Positions 19,256 through 26,301 of a stretch of 64,000 nt of DNA are shown piece by piece. This DNA is from Croceibacterium_A sp044506885. GTDB taxonomy: Bacteria; Pseudomonadota; Alphaproteobacteria; Sphingomonadales; Sphingomonadaceae. Every line of letters starts with the position of its first letter. Position 1 is the first letter of the stretch. The translations under genes were made by a program, and so were the position numbers. The stretch covers positions 1 through 64,000 of the forward strand of contig JBIQKC010000007.1 of the NCBI GenBank assembly GCA_044506885.1. The letters run 5' to 3'. The notes under the pieces are model-generated. The model saw only the letters and a list, made by a program, of their open reading frames with translations. It made no database searches and was not told the DNA's origin.

Positions 19256-19641
19256 TTGCGCATCCCCTTCAGCAGACGCTCGATCTCGGCGAGGTCGTCG
19301 TCCGACAGCGCCTCCGCTTCGGCGAGGTGGGCGAAGAGCGGCGCGGCGCGGCCGCCGAACAGGCGATCGACCAGCCGGCGCGATTCGCCGCCGACATAGT
19401 CCGCGCGTTCGAGCAGGGGGGTGTAGAGGAACCGGCGGCCGTCGGGCTCGGTCGCCACCGCGCCTTTGGCGACGAGGCGCGAAAGCAGGGTCTTGACGGT
19501 CGGCATCGACCAGCCGCGTTCCTCGCACACCGCTTCGCACACTTCGGCGGCGGTTTGCGGGCTGCGCGCCCACAGCGCTTCCATCACTGCGTGTTCGGCT
19601 TCGCTGATCCGTTCGACCTGTGGTTCGCCGGCTTCGGCCAC
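19252..19641 (-). CDS. BlaI/MecI-family winged-helix repressor
   Basis: A 129-residue repressor with ISEAEHAVMEALWARSPQTA and the recognition helix region GWSMPTVKTLLSRLVAKGAV, typical of the BlaI/MecI/CopY family; the C-terminal half is the dimerisation and cleavage region. The start is a GTG at 19641 preceded by GGGAGG at five bases. Two TACA-N2-TGTA-type boxes at 19660-19692 lie just upstream, so the gene is probably autoregulated together with the M56 protease. No beta-lactamase gene is adjacent; the B3-type enzyme at 27.5 kb has no such box that I could see. Confidence 0.9.
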   Translation of the reverse strand: MAEAGEPQVERISEAEHAVMEALWARSPQTAAEVCEAVCEERGWSMPTVKTLLSRLVAKGAVATEPDGRRFLYTPLLERADYVGGESRRLVDRLFGGRAAPLFAHLAEAEALSDDDLAEIERLLKGMRK

Positions 19642-19659
19642 GTCGTCCTCCCTTGGCGA

Positions 19660-19692
19660 CTACACCTGTAGATCAAACGACTACGTCTGTAA
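19660..19692. promoter_or_regulatory. Tandem BlaI/MecI-type operators
   Basis: CTACACCTGTAG (19660-19671) is a perfect dyad of the family consensus TACA-N2-TGTA. CTACGTCTGTAA (19681-19692) is a second copy with one change in the core. The centres are 21 bases apart, two helical turns, so two dimers would bind the same face. The sites lie 19 bases upstream of the repressor GTG and between it and the divergent hydroxyacid dehydrogenase gene, which they could also control. Confidence 0.75.
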
Positions 19693-19748
19693 ACATGAAG
19701 CACGAATGAACGACTTGCAAGGTCCGCCAGCCGTTCTACGGTCCGGCC

Positions 19749-20921
19749 ATGGACCGCCTGAAACCCCGCGTGAACCGCCTTTCTGACTGCCACAACATCG
19801 CCGATTTCCGCGCGCTGGCGAAGCGGCGGCTGCCCTTCCCCGTGTTCCACTACATCGACGGCGCGGCCGACGACGAGCGGACGAAGGACCGCAACACCGC
19901 CGCCTTCGACGAGATCGATCTGGTTCCGGACGTGCTGGCGGGTGTGGAAACGATCGACCCCTCGGTGACCGTGCTCGGCAAGATGACGCCGCTGCCGCTG
20001 ATGCTGTCGCCGACCGCGCTCCAGCGCCTGTTCCACTGGCAGGGCGAACGCGCGGTGGCGGCGGCGGCGGAAAAGTTCGGGCTGTGGTTCGGCATTTCCA
20101 GCCTCGCCAGCGTCGGCATCGAGGAGATCGGCAGCCGCTTCTCCGGCCCGAAGATGCTCCAGTACTATTACCACAAGGACAAGGGACTGAACGCCGCGCT
20201 GCTGGAACGCGCGCAGGCGGCGCGCTTCGATGCGGTGGCGCTGACGGTGGACACCATCGTCAGCGGCAACCGCGAACGATGCCGGCGCACCGGCTTCACC
20301 ACCCCGCCCCGCATCACCCCGGCGAGCGCGCTGTCCTACGCCGCGAAGCCGCGGTGGGCGCTCGATTACCTGTTCCGGGAAAAGTTCGAACTCGCCAACC
20401 TGAAAGACCATGTGCGGGAAGGCAGCAACTTCGCCCTGTCGATCGCGGACTACTTCAACACCATGCTCGACCCGTCGATGGACTGGAAAGCGGCGGAAAA
20501 GCTGCGCGACGACTGGGGCGGCAAGTTCGTGCTCAAGGGCGTGATGTCGGTCGGCGACGCGAAACGCGCGGCGGCGATGGGGTGCGATGCGATCATGATT
20601 TCCAACCACGGCGGCCGCCAGCTCGACGGCAGCCGCGCGCCGTTCGATCAGCTTGCAGAGATCGTCGACGCGGTGGGCGACAAGCTGGAGGTGATCCTCG
20701 ACGGCGGCGTGCGGCGCGGCACCCATGTGCTGAAGGCGCTGAGCCTGGGGGCGAAGGCCGTTTCCGGCGGCCGGCTGTACCTCTACGCCCTTGCCGCCGC
20801 CGGGCAGCCGGGGGTCGAGCGCGCGTTGGCCCTGCTGGAAGCCGAAATCGTGCGCGGGATGAAGCTGATGGGGGCGAAGACCACGGCCGACCTGACGCGC
20901 GACAACCTGCGTCAGCGGTAG
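19749..20921 (+). CDS. lldD: FMN-dependent alpha-hydroxy-acid dehydrogenase (L-lactate dehydrogenase type)
   Basis: A 390-residue FMN enzyme of the LldD/glycolate oxidase family, oxidising an L-2-hydroxyacid, most likely L-lactate, and feeding electrons to the respiratory chain. Conserved blocks: FHYIDGAADDERT near residue 33, MLSPTALQRLFHWQGE, TVDTIVSGNRERC, MISNHGGRQLDGS with the catalytic His, and ILDGGVRRGTHVLKALSLGA for phosphate binding. The length fits the family. The last 10 bases overlap the end of the convergent DUF1971 gene. Two BlaI-type boxes lie in its upstream region. Confidence 0.9.
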   Translation: MDRLKPRVNRLSDCHNIADFRALAKRRLPFPVFHYIDGAADDERTKDRNTAAFDEIDLVPDVLAGVETIDPSVTVLGKMTPLPLMLSPTALQRLFHWQGERAVAAAAEKFGLWFGISSLASVGIEEIGSRFSGPKMLQYYYHKDKGLNAALLERAQAARFDAVALTVDTIVSGNRERCRRTGFTTPPRITPASALSYAAKPRWALDYLFREKFELANLKDHVREGSNFALSIADYFNTMLDPSMDWKAAEKLRDDWGGKFVLKGVMSVGDAKRAAAMGCDAIMISNHGGRQLDGSRAPFDQLAEIVDAVGDKLEVILDGGVRRGTHVLKALSLGAKAVSGGRLYLYALAAAGQPGVERALALLEAEIVRGMKLMGAKTTADLTRDNLRQR

Positions 20922-21214
20922 AACGTCACCGAAAGCGAGAACGGCCCATCGGTTTCGAGATGGTGAAACACTTCGGGCGGTATGACCATGCTGGCGGGAG
21001 CGGAAAGATCGTGCCGCCCGCCCTCCTCGTCGTCCCAGCAGAACGCCAGGCTTCCTTCATGGAGCTGGAGGACACCCCACACGGTGGGCTTCAGGCTGTG
21101 CGCGCCGCGCAGCCCCGCGGGCAGGCTGGCCGATCCGAACGGGCCGATCGTGCGATAGGGTTCGGCCCTGTCGGGCAATCTGCCGCGCGGCGAGAAGCGT
21201 GCGGACCGCGTCAC
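20912..21214 (-). CDS. DUF1971 (TehB-like cupin) protein
   Basis: A 100-residue small cupin-like protein. LPDRAEPYRTIGPFG, LPAGLRGAHSLKPTVWGVLQ, EGSLAFCW and PPEVFHHLETDGPFSLSVTF match DUF1971, the domain found alone or fused to tellurite resistance TehB methyltransferases. The start is a GTG that overlaps the upstream stop by four bases (GTGA). It is third in an operon led by a truncated globin, suggesting a role linked to nitrosative or oxidative stress; that link is inferred from context. Confidence 0.82.
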   Translation of the reverse strand: MTRSARFSPRGRLPDRAEPYRTIGPFGSASLPAGLRGAHSLKPTVWGVLQLHEGSLAFCWDDEEGGRHDLSAPASMVIPPEVFHHLETDGPFSLSVTFYR

Positions 21215-21684
21215 GGCACGAAAACGATCCGCAACGCCAGGAACACGAAGCCGAGCACGACGAAGGCGATCGGCACGGTCAGCACCTGCGCCGCCACTTC
21301 GTTGAAGGTCAACGGGCCGTCGGCCGTCTGAAGAACGCCGCCGGGCCGCTCCAGCGGGCTGGCCGGCTGCGGATTGGGCTGCCGCATCATCACATAGACG
21401 CTGCCGAACAGGACCGTCATGTAGACCGCCGAGATCACCGCCATCAGCCGCGCGTTCACGCCGCGCGCGGTGGCGGCGACAAGGGCCGCCAGGAACACGC
21501 CGTAACAGGCGAGCATGGTCCGCCAGATGGAGCGCGGGAACTCGAACCAGCGCCGCTCCCCCTCGCGCGCCGGCGCGGCGGCTTCGTTGTCGTTGTCGTT
21601 GTCGTTACCGACGCCGGCGGGCAGTTCCGGCGCCGGCTCCGCCACAACGGTGGGCGGAAGCGGTCGGGGCAGCGGCTCAGACAT
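21211..21684 (-). CDS. Hypothetical membrane protein in globin operon
   Basis: A 157-residue protein I cannot assign to a family. Residues 1-60 are Pro-rich and charged and include NDNDNDNE, encoded by a short hexanucleotide repeat at about 21590-21607. Three hydrophobic segments follow (MLACYGVFLAALVAA, LMAVISAVYMTVLFGSVYV and VLTVPIAFVVLGFVFLALRI), so it is an inner-membrane protein. The start ATG at 21684 overlaps the globin stop by eight bases and has AGGAAAGGA upstream. Its place between globin and DUF1971 implies shared regulation. Confidence 0.7.
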   Translation of the reverse strand: MSEPLPRPLPPTVVAEPAPELPAGVGNDNDNDNEAAAPAREGERRWFEFPRSIWRTMLACYGVFLAALVAATARGVNARLMAVISAVYMTVLFGSVYVMMRQPNPQPASPLERPGGVLQTADGPLTFNEVAAQVLTVPIAFVVLGFVFLALRIVFVP

Positions 21685-22159
21685 AAGGAAGGTCCTTTCC
21701 TGCCCTCCCCCCGGTGAGACCGTCACGGTGCATGGCGATTCCGGTGAGGAGGCTGTCGGCGATCATGCGCGCGCGGGCGCCGACCAGCTCGGTCGCCTCC
21801 GCCGAGCCTTCCAGCTTGCGCAAGGTGGCGTAGAACAGGTTCAGCCAGTGCGAGAAATGGGTGATGTCGAGCCCCGGGATCGCCAGGTGCTTGACCATCG
21901 GATTGCCCGAAAATTCGCCGCTGTTGTGCAGGATGGAGCGCCAGAACGCTTTCATCCGCGCGAGATGTTCCGGCCAGTTGGCGATGCGCGCGTCGAAGAT
22001 CGGGCCAAGCACCTCGTCATCGCGCACGGCGGCGTAGAAATCCTCGACGAAGCGGTCGACGTAGGCCGCGTCGATGCCGATCGCTTCCGCCGCCCGCTTC
22101 TTCTCCGCGCGGGCGCGCAGCGCATGTTCGCGGGCTTCGTCCTCTGTTGCGACTGTCAC
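21677..22159 (-). CDS. Group III truncated hemoglobin
   Basis: A 160-residue heme protein. Motifs VDRFVEDFYAAVRDDEVLG, WPEHLARMKAFWRSILHN, NPMVKHLAIPGLDITHFSHW (with the likely proximal His) and LNLFYATLRKL match group III truncated globins (Ctb type), which bind O2 and NO and protect against nitrosative stress or support microaerobic respiration. The start is GTG at 22159 with GGAG six bases upstream; no earlier or nearby ATG fits. It heads a three-gene operon and diverges from an Rrf2 regulator across two NsrR-like sites. Confidence 0.88.
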   Translation of the reverse strand: MTVATEDEAREHALRARAEKKRAAEAIGIDAAYVDRFVEDFYAAVRDDEVLGPIFDARIANWPEHLARMKAFWRSILHNSGEFSGNPMVKHLAIPGLDITHFSHWLNLFYATLRKLEGSAEATELVGARARMIADSLLTGIAMHRDGLTGGRAGKDLPYV

Positions 22160-22176
22160 GCGATGCTCCGACTCAT

Positions 22177-22199
22177 AAGAGGTATCTTGAATACCCGTT
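22177..22199. promoter_or_regulatory. NsrR-like operator, site 1
   Basis: AAGAGGTAT (22177-22185), five-base spacer, ATACCCGTT (22191-22199): a 9-5-9 dyad of 23 bases. The layout and the A-A-G-A-n-G-y-A-T arms match the known NsrR consensus of proteobacteria; the right arm deviates at two positions. It lies 18 bases before the globin GTG and in the divergent rrf2 upstream region, so binding would repress the globin operon until NO removes the regulator. Confidence 0.6.
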
Positions 22200-22217
22200 T
22201 AAGCGGGTTGCGTCTAA

Positions 22218-22240
22218 AATCAATATCCAATATACCTCTT
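22218..22240. promoter_or_regulatory. NsrR-like operator, site 2
   Basis: The right arm ATACCTCTT (22232-22240) is the exact complement of the left arm of site 1, and the left arm AATCAATAT (22218-22226) keeps five of nine positions in the same 9-5-9 spacing. It ends two bases before the rrf2 ATG, suggesting autorepression. The distance between the two site centres is 41 bases, four helical turns. Confidence 0.45.
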
Positions 22241-22242
22241 TT

Positions 22243-22677
22243 ATGCAGTTGAGCCTTCACAGCGACTATGCCCTGCGCACACTGATGGCGCTGTCATCGG
22301 CGGATGCCCTGCTGTCGGTGGACGAGATCGCGCGCCGCCATGGCGTGTCGCGCAACCACCTCGCCAAAGTGGCGCAACGGCTCCAGGCCGAAGGATTCAT
22401 CAGCACGTTTCGCGGGCGGAGCGGCGGCATGCGGCTGGCGCGGCCCGCCGACGAGATCGTGATAGGCGATGTGGTGCGGCGGTTCGAGCGGCTGGAGAGC
22501 TTCGTCGCCTGCTTTCCCGAAGGCCAGGGCTGCGCGATAACCGGCGTGTGCGGCCTTCAGCCGGCGCTGGCGGGCGCGCTGGAGGCATTTCTGGCCCATC
22601 TCGACACTTTCCGTCTTACCGACCTGCTGCCGGATCATTCGGCATTCGAGCGGCGGATGCGCGAACTCGCCGCCTAG
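22243..22677 (+). CDS. Rrf2-family iron-sulfur regulator, NsrR-like
   Basis: A 144-residue regulator opening MQLSLHSDYALRTLMALSS, with the winged helix VDEIARRHGVSRNHLAKVAQ and the wing FRGRSGGMRLARPADEI. Three cysteines in CFPEGQGCAITGVC (C-x6-C-x5-C) should hold an Fe-S cluster. Both the N-terminus and the cysteine set resemble NsrR, the NO-sensing repressor. Context agrees: the divergent gene is a truncated globin and two NsrR-like sites lie between them. The ATG at 22243 is chosen over an upstream in-frame ATG because the family starts there. RirA- or IscR-like sensing cannot be excluded. Confidence 0.85.
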   Translation: MQLSLHSDYALRTLMALSSADALLSVDEIARRHGVSRNHLAKVAQRLQAEGFISTFRGRSGGMRLARPADEIVIGDVVRRFERLESFVACFPEGQGCAITGVCGLQPALAGALEAFLAHLDTFRLTDLLPDHSAFERRMRELAA

Positions 22678-22691
22678 GGTCAGGACCCTAG
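22674..22691. repeat. Perfect 18-bp palindrome at the rrf2 stop
   Basis: CTAGGGTCAGGACCCTAG is an inverted repeat with 8-base arms and a 2-base centre. It includes the TAG stop of the rrf2 gene and lies 54 bases before the cyclophilin ATG. Fifteen of its bases recur exactly at 37599-37613, next to the recN start. There is no T run, so it is more likely a protein-binding or mobile palindromic site than a terminator. Confidence 0.6.
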
Positions 22692-22744
22692 TACGGACCC
22701 CAACGCATCTGGCGATATGCCGCGCGCTGTCGCAACATCGGGCG

Positions 22745-23359
22745 ATGCTGAAACGATTCGCCTTTCGCGCCGCCCTTTCGGTCCTCGCCCTGTCCCCCGC
22801 CGCCGCGTGGTCCCAGCAGACGACCGACGTGGTGCTGACCACCGAGATGGGCGACATCGTCATCGCCCTCGAAACCGAGCGCGCGCCTGTCACCGCAGCC
22901 AATTTCCTGCGCTACGTGGAGGAAAAGCGGCTCGACGGCACAGTGTTCTACCGCGCGATGCGGCTCGATTGGGGCGAGCAGCCGAACGGGCTCATCCAGG
23001 GCGGGACGCAGTACGATCCCGATCGCATCCTGCCCCCGATCGCGCACGAGCCGACCGACCTGACCGGCGTGACGCACACCACCGGCGCGATCTCCATGGC
23101 GCGCAACGAACCGGGGAGCGCCACCGGCGATTTCTCGATCATGCTGGCGCCCCAGCCCGGACTCGACGCGGACCCGGACAACGAGGACGAAAGCCTGCGC
23201 CCCGGCTACGCCGCGTTCGGCCGCGTGACGCAGGGAATGGAAGTGGTGCGGGCGATCTTCGACGCTCCGGTCGATCCGGAAAAAGGCGAAGGCTGGATGA
23301 AGGGCCAGATGCTGGCGCAGCCGGTGAAGATCCTCAGCGCGCGGCGAGCGGAGAACTGA
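22745..23359 (+). CDS. Periplasmic cyclophilin-type peptidyl-prolyl isomerase
   Basis: A 204-residue protein with a signal peptide (MLKRFAFRAALSVLALSPAA, cleavage after AWS) and a cyclophilin domain: VVLTTEMGDIVIALETERAP, AANFLRYVEE, GTVFYRAM, IQGGTQYDPD, GAISMARNEPGSATGDF, FGRVTQGMEVV. It should speed proline isomerisation in the periplasm. The IQGG and catalytic-Arg region (FYRAM) are intact. Upstream is the 18-base palindrome at 22674. It appears monocistronic. Confidence 0.9.
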   Translation: MLKRFAFRAALSVLALSPAAAWSQQTTDVVLTTEMGDIVIALETERAPVTAANFLRYVEEKRLDGTVFYRAMRLDWGEQPNGLIQGGTQYDPDRILPPIAHEPTDLTGVTHTTGAISMARNEPGSATGDFSIMLAPQPGLDADPDNEDESLRPGYAAFGRVTQGMEVVRAIFDAPVDPEKGEGWMKGQMLAQPVKILSARRAEN

Positions 23360-23443
23360 TCGGACGGGCGCAGACGTATTGACCCACATAACAGCGGCCG
23401 GGTCTATCGGTTCACCATGCGCGCCAAGCTATCGTTGAGGTGA

Positions 23444-23460
23444 TTACCAAATCGTGGTAA
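23444..23460. promoter_or_regulatory. ParD autoregulatory operator
   Basis: TTACCA (23444-23449), five bases, TGGTAA (23455-23460): a perfect inverted repeat ending 10 bases before the parD ATG. This is the expected place and form of an operator bound by the ribbon-helix-helix antitoxin, alone or with its toxin. No other strong dyad lies in the gap to the cyclophilin gene. Confidence 0.65.
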
Positions 23461-23470
23461 CATCTACTGC

Positions 23471-23713
23471 ATGGCCACGAAAAACACCTCGATCGCCCTC
23501 AACGACCGGCACCTTGCATACGCGCACCGCAAGGTCGAATCTGGCGAGTTCAGCTCGGTGAGCGAAGTCGTCCGCGATGCCCTGCGTCGCGCGGAGGAGC
23601 GCGATGCACGGATCGAACATCTGCGCCAACTTGTCCGGGAAGGGGAGGAAAGCGGGCCGCCCCGTCCGTTCGATTGGGATGCCTTTTTCGCTGAACAATT
23701 CCCGAATGCTTGA
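23471..23713 (+). CDS. parD: ParD-family antitoxin
   Basis: An 80-residue antitoxin. The N-terminus (NTSIALNDRHLAYAHRKVES) and FSSVSEVVRDALRRAEERD form the ribbon-helix-helix DNA-binding domain that dimerises and represses the operon; the acidic, Pro/Phe-rich tail (PPRPFDWDAFFAEQF) should wrap the toxin. The stop overlaps the parE start by eight bases. Placed between the cyclophilin and the end of sdhA. Confidence 0.92.
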   Translation: MATKNTSIALNDRHLAYAHRKVESGEFSSVSEVVRDALRRAEERDARIEHLRQLVREGEESGPPRPFDWDAFFAEQFPNA

Positions 23714-24005
23714 GGTCGTCCTGCGACCACAGGTTGAAATCGAACTGCTGGAAATCAGCCGGTACACCAAGGCCCAATGGGGTGAAGCCCAGGCGAAACG
23801 CTACCTCGAAGACCTGCGCCGCCAGATCGACTTTGCAGCGGAGTTTCCCGGTATCGGCAGCCAAACTGCGGGATTGCCGAACGAATACCGCAAGATCCGA
23901 TCAGGCGCGCATCGCGCAATCTACCGCTGTACCGAAACCGAACTGATCGTTGTCCGTATCATCCACGAGCGGGAGGACATCTCGAACAAGATCGAGCATT
24001 CCTGA
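23706..24005 (+). CDS. parE: ParE/RelE-superfamily toxin
   Basis: A 99-residue toxin of the ParE family, which in characterised members poisons DNA gyrase. It shows VLRPQVEIELLEISRYTKAQ, AKRYLEDLRRQIDFAAEFPG and the C-terminal strands RSGAHRAIYRCTETELIVVR followed by IIHEREDI. The overlap with parD ensures antitoxin-first translation. The gene ends 69 bases from the convergent end of sdhA, where sdhB would normally be found. Nothing suggests truncation. Confidence 0.92.
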   Translation: MLEVVLRPQVEIELLEISRYTKAQWGEAQAKRYLEDLRRQIDFAAEFPGIGSQTAGLPNEYRKIRSGAHRAIYRCTETELIVVRIIHEREDISNKIEHS

Positions 24006-24074
24006 TAGCGTTCGAGCAGATGGAATAACGGCAAGGCGGAAACCGGCAGGCGGCGATTGCCGTGCTTTGCGCTC

Positions 24075-25889
24075 TCAATACACCCGCTTCTTCGGCTTGA
24101 TGTACTCCACATCGTCGGTGAGCGTGTATTCGTGCACCGGGCGGTAATCGAGGCGCACGTCGCCGCCCTTGCCGCCCCAGCCGCCGAACCAGCTTGCGGT
24201 GTGCTTCATCCAGTTCTTGTCGTCGCGATCGGGGAAGTCCTCGTGCGCGTGCGCGCCGCGGCTTTCCTTGCGGGCGTGGGCGCCGTGCAGCGTCACCGTG
24301 GCCTGCGAGATCAGGTTGTCGAGTTCCAGCGTTTCGATCAGGTCGCTGTTCCAGATCAGCGAGCGGTCGGCGACCGAGATGTCCTGCATCGAGGCGTAGA
24401 TTTCGGCCAATTTGGCCTTGCCTTCGGCCATGACCTCGTCGGTGCGGAACACTGCTGCGTGGGCGGACATGCAGCGCTGCATGTCGGTGCGGATCGAAGC
24501 GGTCGGGCGGCCGCCGGCAGCGTTGCGGAAATGGTCGAGCCTGCCAAGCGCGAAATCGGCGCTGTCTTTCGGCAGTTCCTCCTGCGCGGCGTTGGGCTTG
24601 AGCAATTCCTTGAGCCGGTGGCCCGTGGCGCGGCCGAACACCACGAGGTCGATCAGCGAGTTCGAGCCGAGCCGGTTGGCGCCGTGGACGGAGACGCACG
24701 CCGCCTCGCCCACCGCGAACAGGCCGGGCACGACCGCTTCCGGATTGCCGTCCGCGCCGATGGTGACGACTTCGCCGTGATAATTCGTCGGGATGCCGCC
24801 CATGTTGTAGTGCACCGTGGGCACCACCGGCAGCGGCTGGCGCGTCAGGTCCACGCCGGCGAAAATCTTGCCGCTTTCGGTAATGCCCGGCAGCCGTTCG
24901 GCCAGCACTTTCGGATCGATATGGTCGAGGTGCAGGTAGATGTGGTCCTTGTGCGGGCCCACGCCGCGTCCCTCGCGGATTTCCATCGCCATCGAACGGC
25001 TGACCACGTCGCGGCTGGCGAGATCCTTCGCGGACGGCGCATAGCGCTCCATGAACCGCTCGCCCTCGCTGTTGGTCAGATATCCGCCCTCGCCCCGCGC
25101 GCCTTCGGTGATGAGCACGCCGGCGCCGTAGATGCCGGTCGGGTGGAACTGGACGAATTCCATGTCCTGCAACGCCAGCCCGGCGCGCAGCACCATGCCA
25201 CCGCCGTCGCCGGTGCAGGTATGCGCGCTGGTGCAGGTGAAATAGGTGCGGCCGTATCCGCCGGTCGCCAGCACGACGGCCTGCGCGCGGAAGCGATGGA
25301 TGGAGCCATCGTCGAGGCACAGTGCGATCACGCCGACGCATTTGCCGCCGCTCATGATGAGGTCGATGGCGAAATATTCTATGAAGAAGTCCGCGTCGTA
25401 CTTCAGGCTCTGCTGGTAGAGCGCATGAAGCATCGCGTGGCCGGTGCGGTCGGCGGCGGCCGCCGTTCTCTGCACGGGGGGCCCTTCACCCATGTTCTGC
25501 ATGTGCCCGCCGAACGGGCGCTGGTAGATCGTGCCGTTGGCGTTGCGGCTGAACGGCATCCCCGCGTGCTCAAGCTCGTAGACCGCGTTCGGCGCTTCGC
25601 GCACCATGTATTCGATCGCGTCCTGGTCCCCCAACCAGTCCGACCCCTTGACGGTGTCGTACATGTGCCAGGTCCAGTGATCGGGCGAGTTGTTGCCCAG
25701 CGAAGCCGCAATGCCGCCCTGCGCCGCGACGGTGTGGCTGCGCGTGGGGAACACCTTGGTCACGCAGGCGGTCTTCAGCCCGGCCTCGGCCGCGCCCATC
25801 GTCGCGCGCAGGCCCGAACCGCCGGCGCCGACGACGACGACGTCGTAGGTATGGTCGATGATCTTGTAGGCGGGAGTGGCGCCGGACAT
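24075..25889 (-). CDS. sdhA: Succinate dehydrogenase flavoprotein subunit
   Basis: The FAD subunit of respiratory complex II; oxidises succinate to fumarate at the cytoplasmic face of the inner membrane. It has 604 residues: VVVGAGGSGLRATMGAAEAG for FAD, SHTVAAQGGIAASLGN with the histidine that links FAD covalently, HPTGIYGAGVLITEGARGEG, and GANRLGSNSLIDLVVFGRA. The start ATG overlaps the sdhD stop by one base (TAATG). Gene order is sdhC-sdhD-sdhA; sdhB does not follow, the next gene being the convergent parE. Confidence 0.97.
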   Translation of the reverse strand: MSGATPAYKIIDHTYDVVVVGAGGSGLRATMGAAEAGLKTACVTKVFPTRSHTVAAQGGIAASLGNNSPDHWTWHMYDTVKGSDWLGDQDAIEYMVREAPNAVYELEHAGMPFSRNANGTIYQRPFGGHMQNMGEGPPVQRTAAAADRTGHAMLHALYQQSLKYDADFFIEYFAIDLIMSGGKCVGVIALCLDDGSIHRFRAQAVVLATGGYGRTYFTCTSAHTCTGDGGGMVLRAGLALQDMEFVQFHPTGIYGAGVLITEGARGEGGYLTNSEGERFMERYAPSAKDLASRDVVSRSMAMEIREGRGVGPHKDHIYLHLDHIDPKVLAERLPGITESGKIFAGVDLTRQPLPVVPTVHYNMGGIPTNYHGEVVTIGADGNPEAVVPGLFAVGEAACVSVHGANRLGSNSLIDLVVFGRATGHRLKELLKPNAAQEELPKDSADFALGRLDHFRNAAGGRPTASIRTDMQRCMSAHAAVFRTDEVMAEGKAKLAEIYASMQDISVADRSLIWNSDLIETLELDNLISQATVTLHGAHARKESRGAHAHEDFPDRDDKNWMKHTASWFGGWGGKGGDVRLDYRPVHEYTLTDDVEYIKPKKRVY

Positions 25890-26290
25890 TACGCAGCCCC
25901 TCCCGTCAGAACCGGGCCCGCGACCACGCGAAGGAGCGAAAGCAGGCCGAAGCCAGCGCCGGCGAACGCGGCGAGGTTGAGCGCCAGGATCGCGGCGAAC
26001 CGCGGAGCCGGCCGATGCAGGTAATCCTCTATCAAAACCTGAAGCCCGAGCCGGGCGTGCCAGAACACGCTGACGACCATCAGCGCCAGCGCCAACGCCA
26101 CCAGAGGCTGGCGTATCCAGGCGGACATCGTCTCGTGCGAGAGGTCGGGCAGCAGCAGGAACGAAATGACGAGGAACGAGACAGTGATCAGGTTGCCCGC
26201 GGCGGTGAAGCGTTGCAGCAGCCAGTGATGCGCCCCCTGATGCGCCGCGCCGAGCCCGCGAACGCGTCCGATAGAGGTTCCGTTACCCAT
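25889..26290 (-). CDS. sdhD: Succinate dehydrogenase membrane anchor subunit
   Basis: A 133-residue hydrophobic protein with three membrane helices (LITVSFLVISFLLLPDL, PLVALALALMVVSVFWHARL, ILALNLAAFAGAGFGLLSLL) and GAHHWLLQRFTA near the start. FWHARLG carries the heme-ligand histidine region; EDYLH follows. GGGAGG lies six bases before the ATG at 26290. It anchors complex II and forms the quinone and heme b site with SdhC. Confidence 0.92.
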   Translation of the reverse strand: MGNGTSIGRVRGLGAAHQGAHHWLLQRFTAAGNLITVSFLVISFLLLPDLSHETMSAWIRQPLVALALALMVVSVFWHARLGLQVLIEDYLHRPAPRFAAILALNLAAFAGAGFGLLSLLRVVAGPVLTGGAA

Positions 26291-26301
26291 CGTCGCCTCC
26301 C

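Noticed and set aside
21590..21610. Short GTTGTC tandem repeat as a CRISPR or phase-variation array
   Set aside because: Only three to four hexamer units inside a coding sequence; length changes would stay in frame, so switching off by slippage is not expected, and there are no spacers.
24057..26024. Long open frame of 655 codons on the plus strand opposite sdhA
   Set aside because: It is antisense to the unambiguous sdhA/sdhD genes, has low-complexity Ala/Arg/Val composition, and is a by-product of high GC content in the third codon position.
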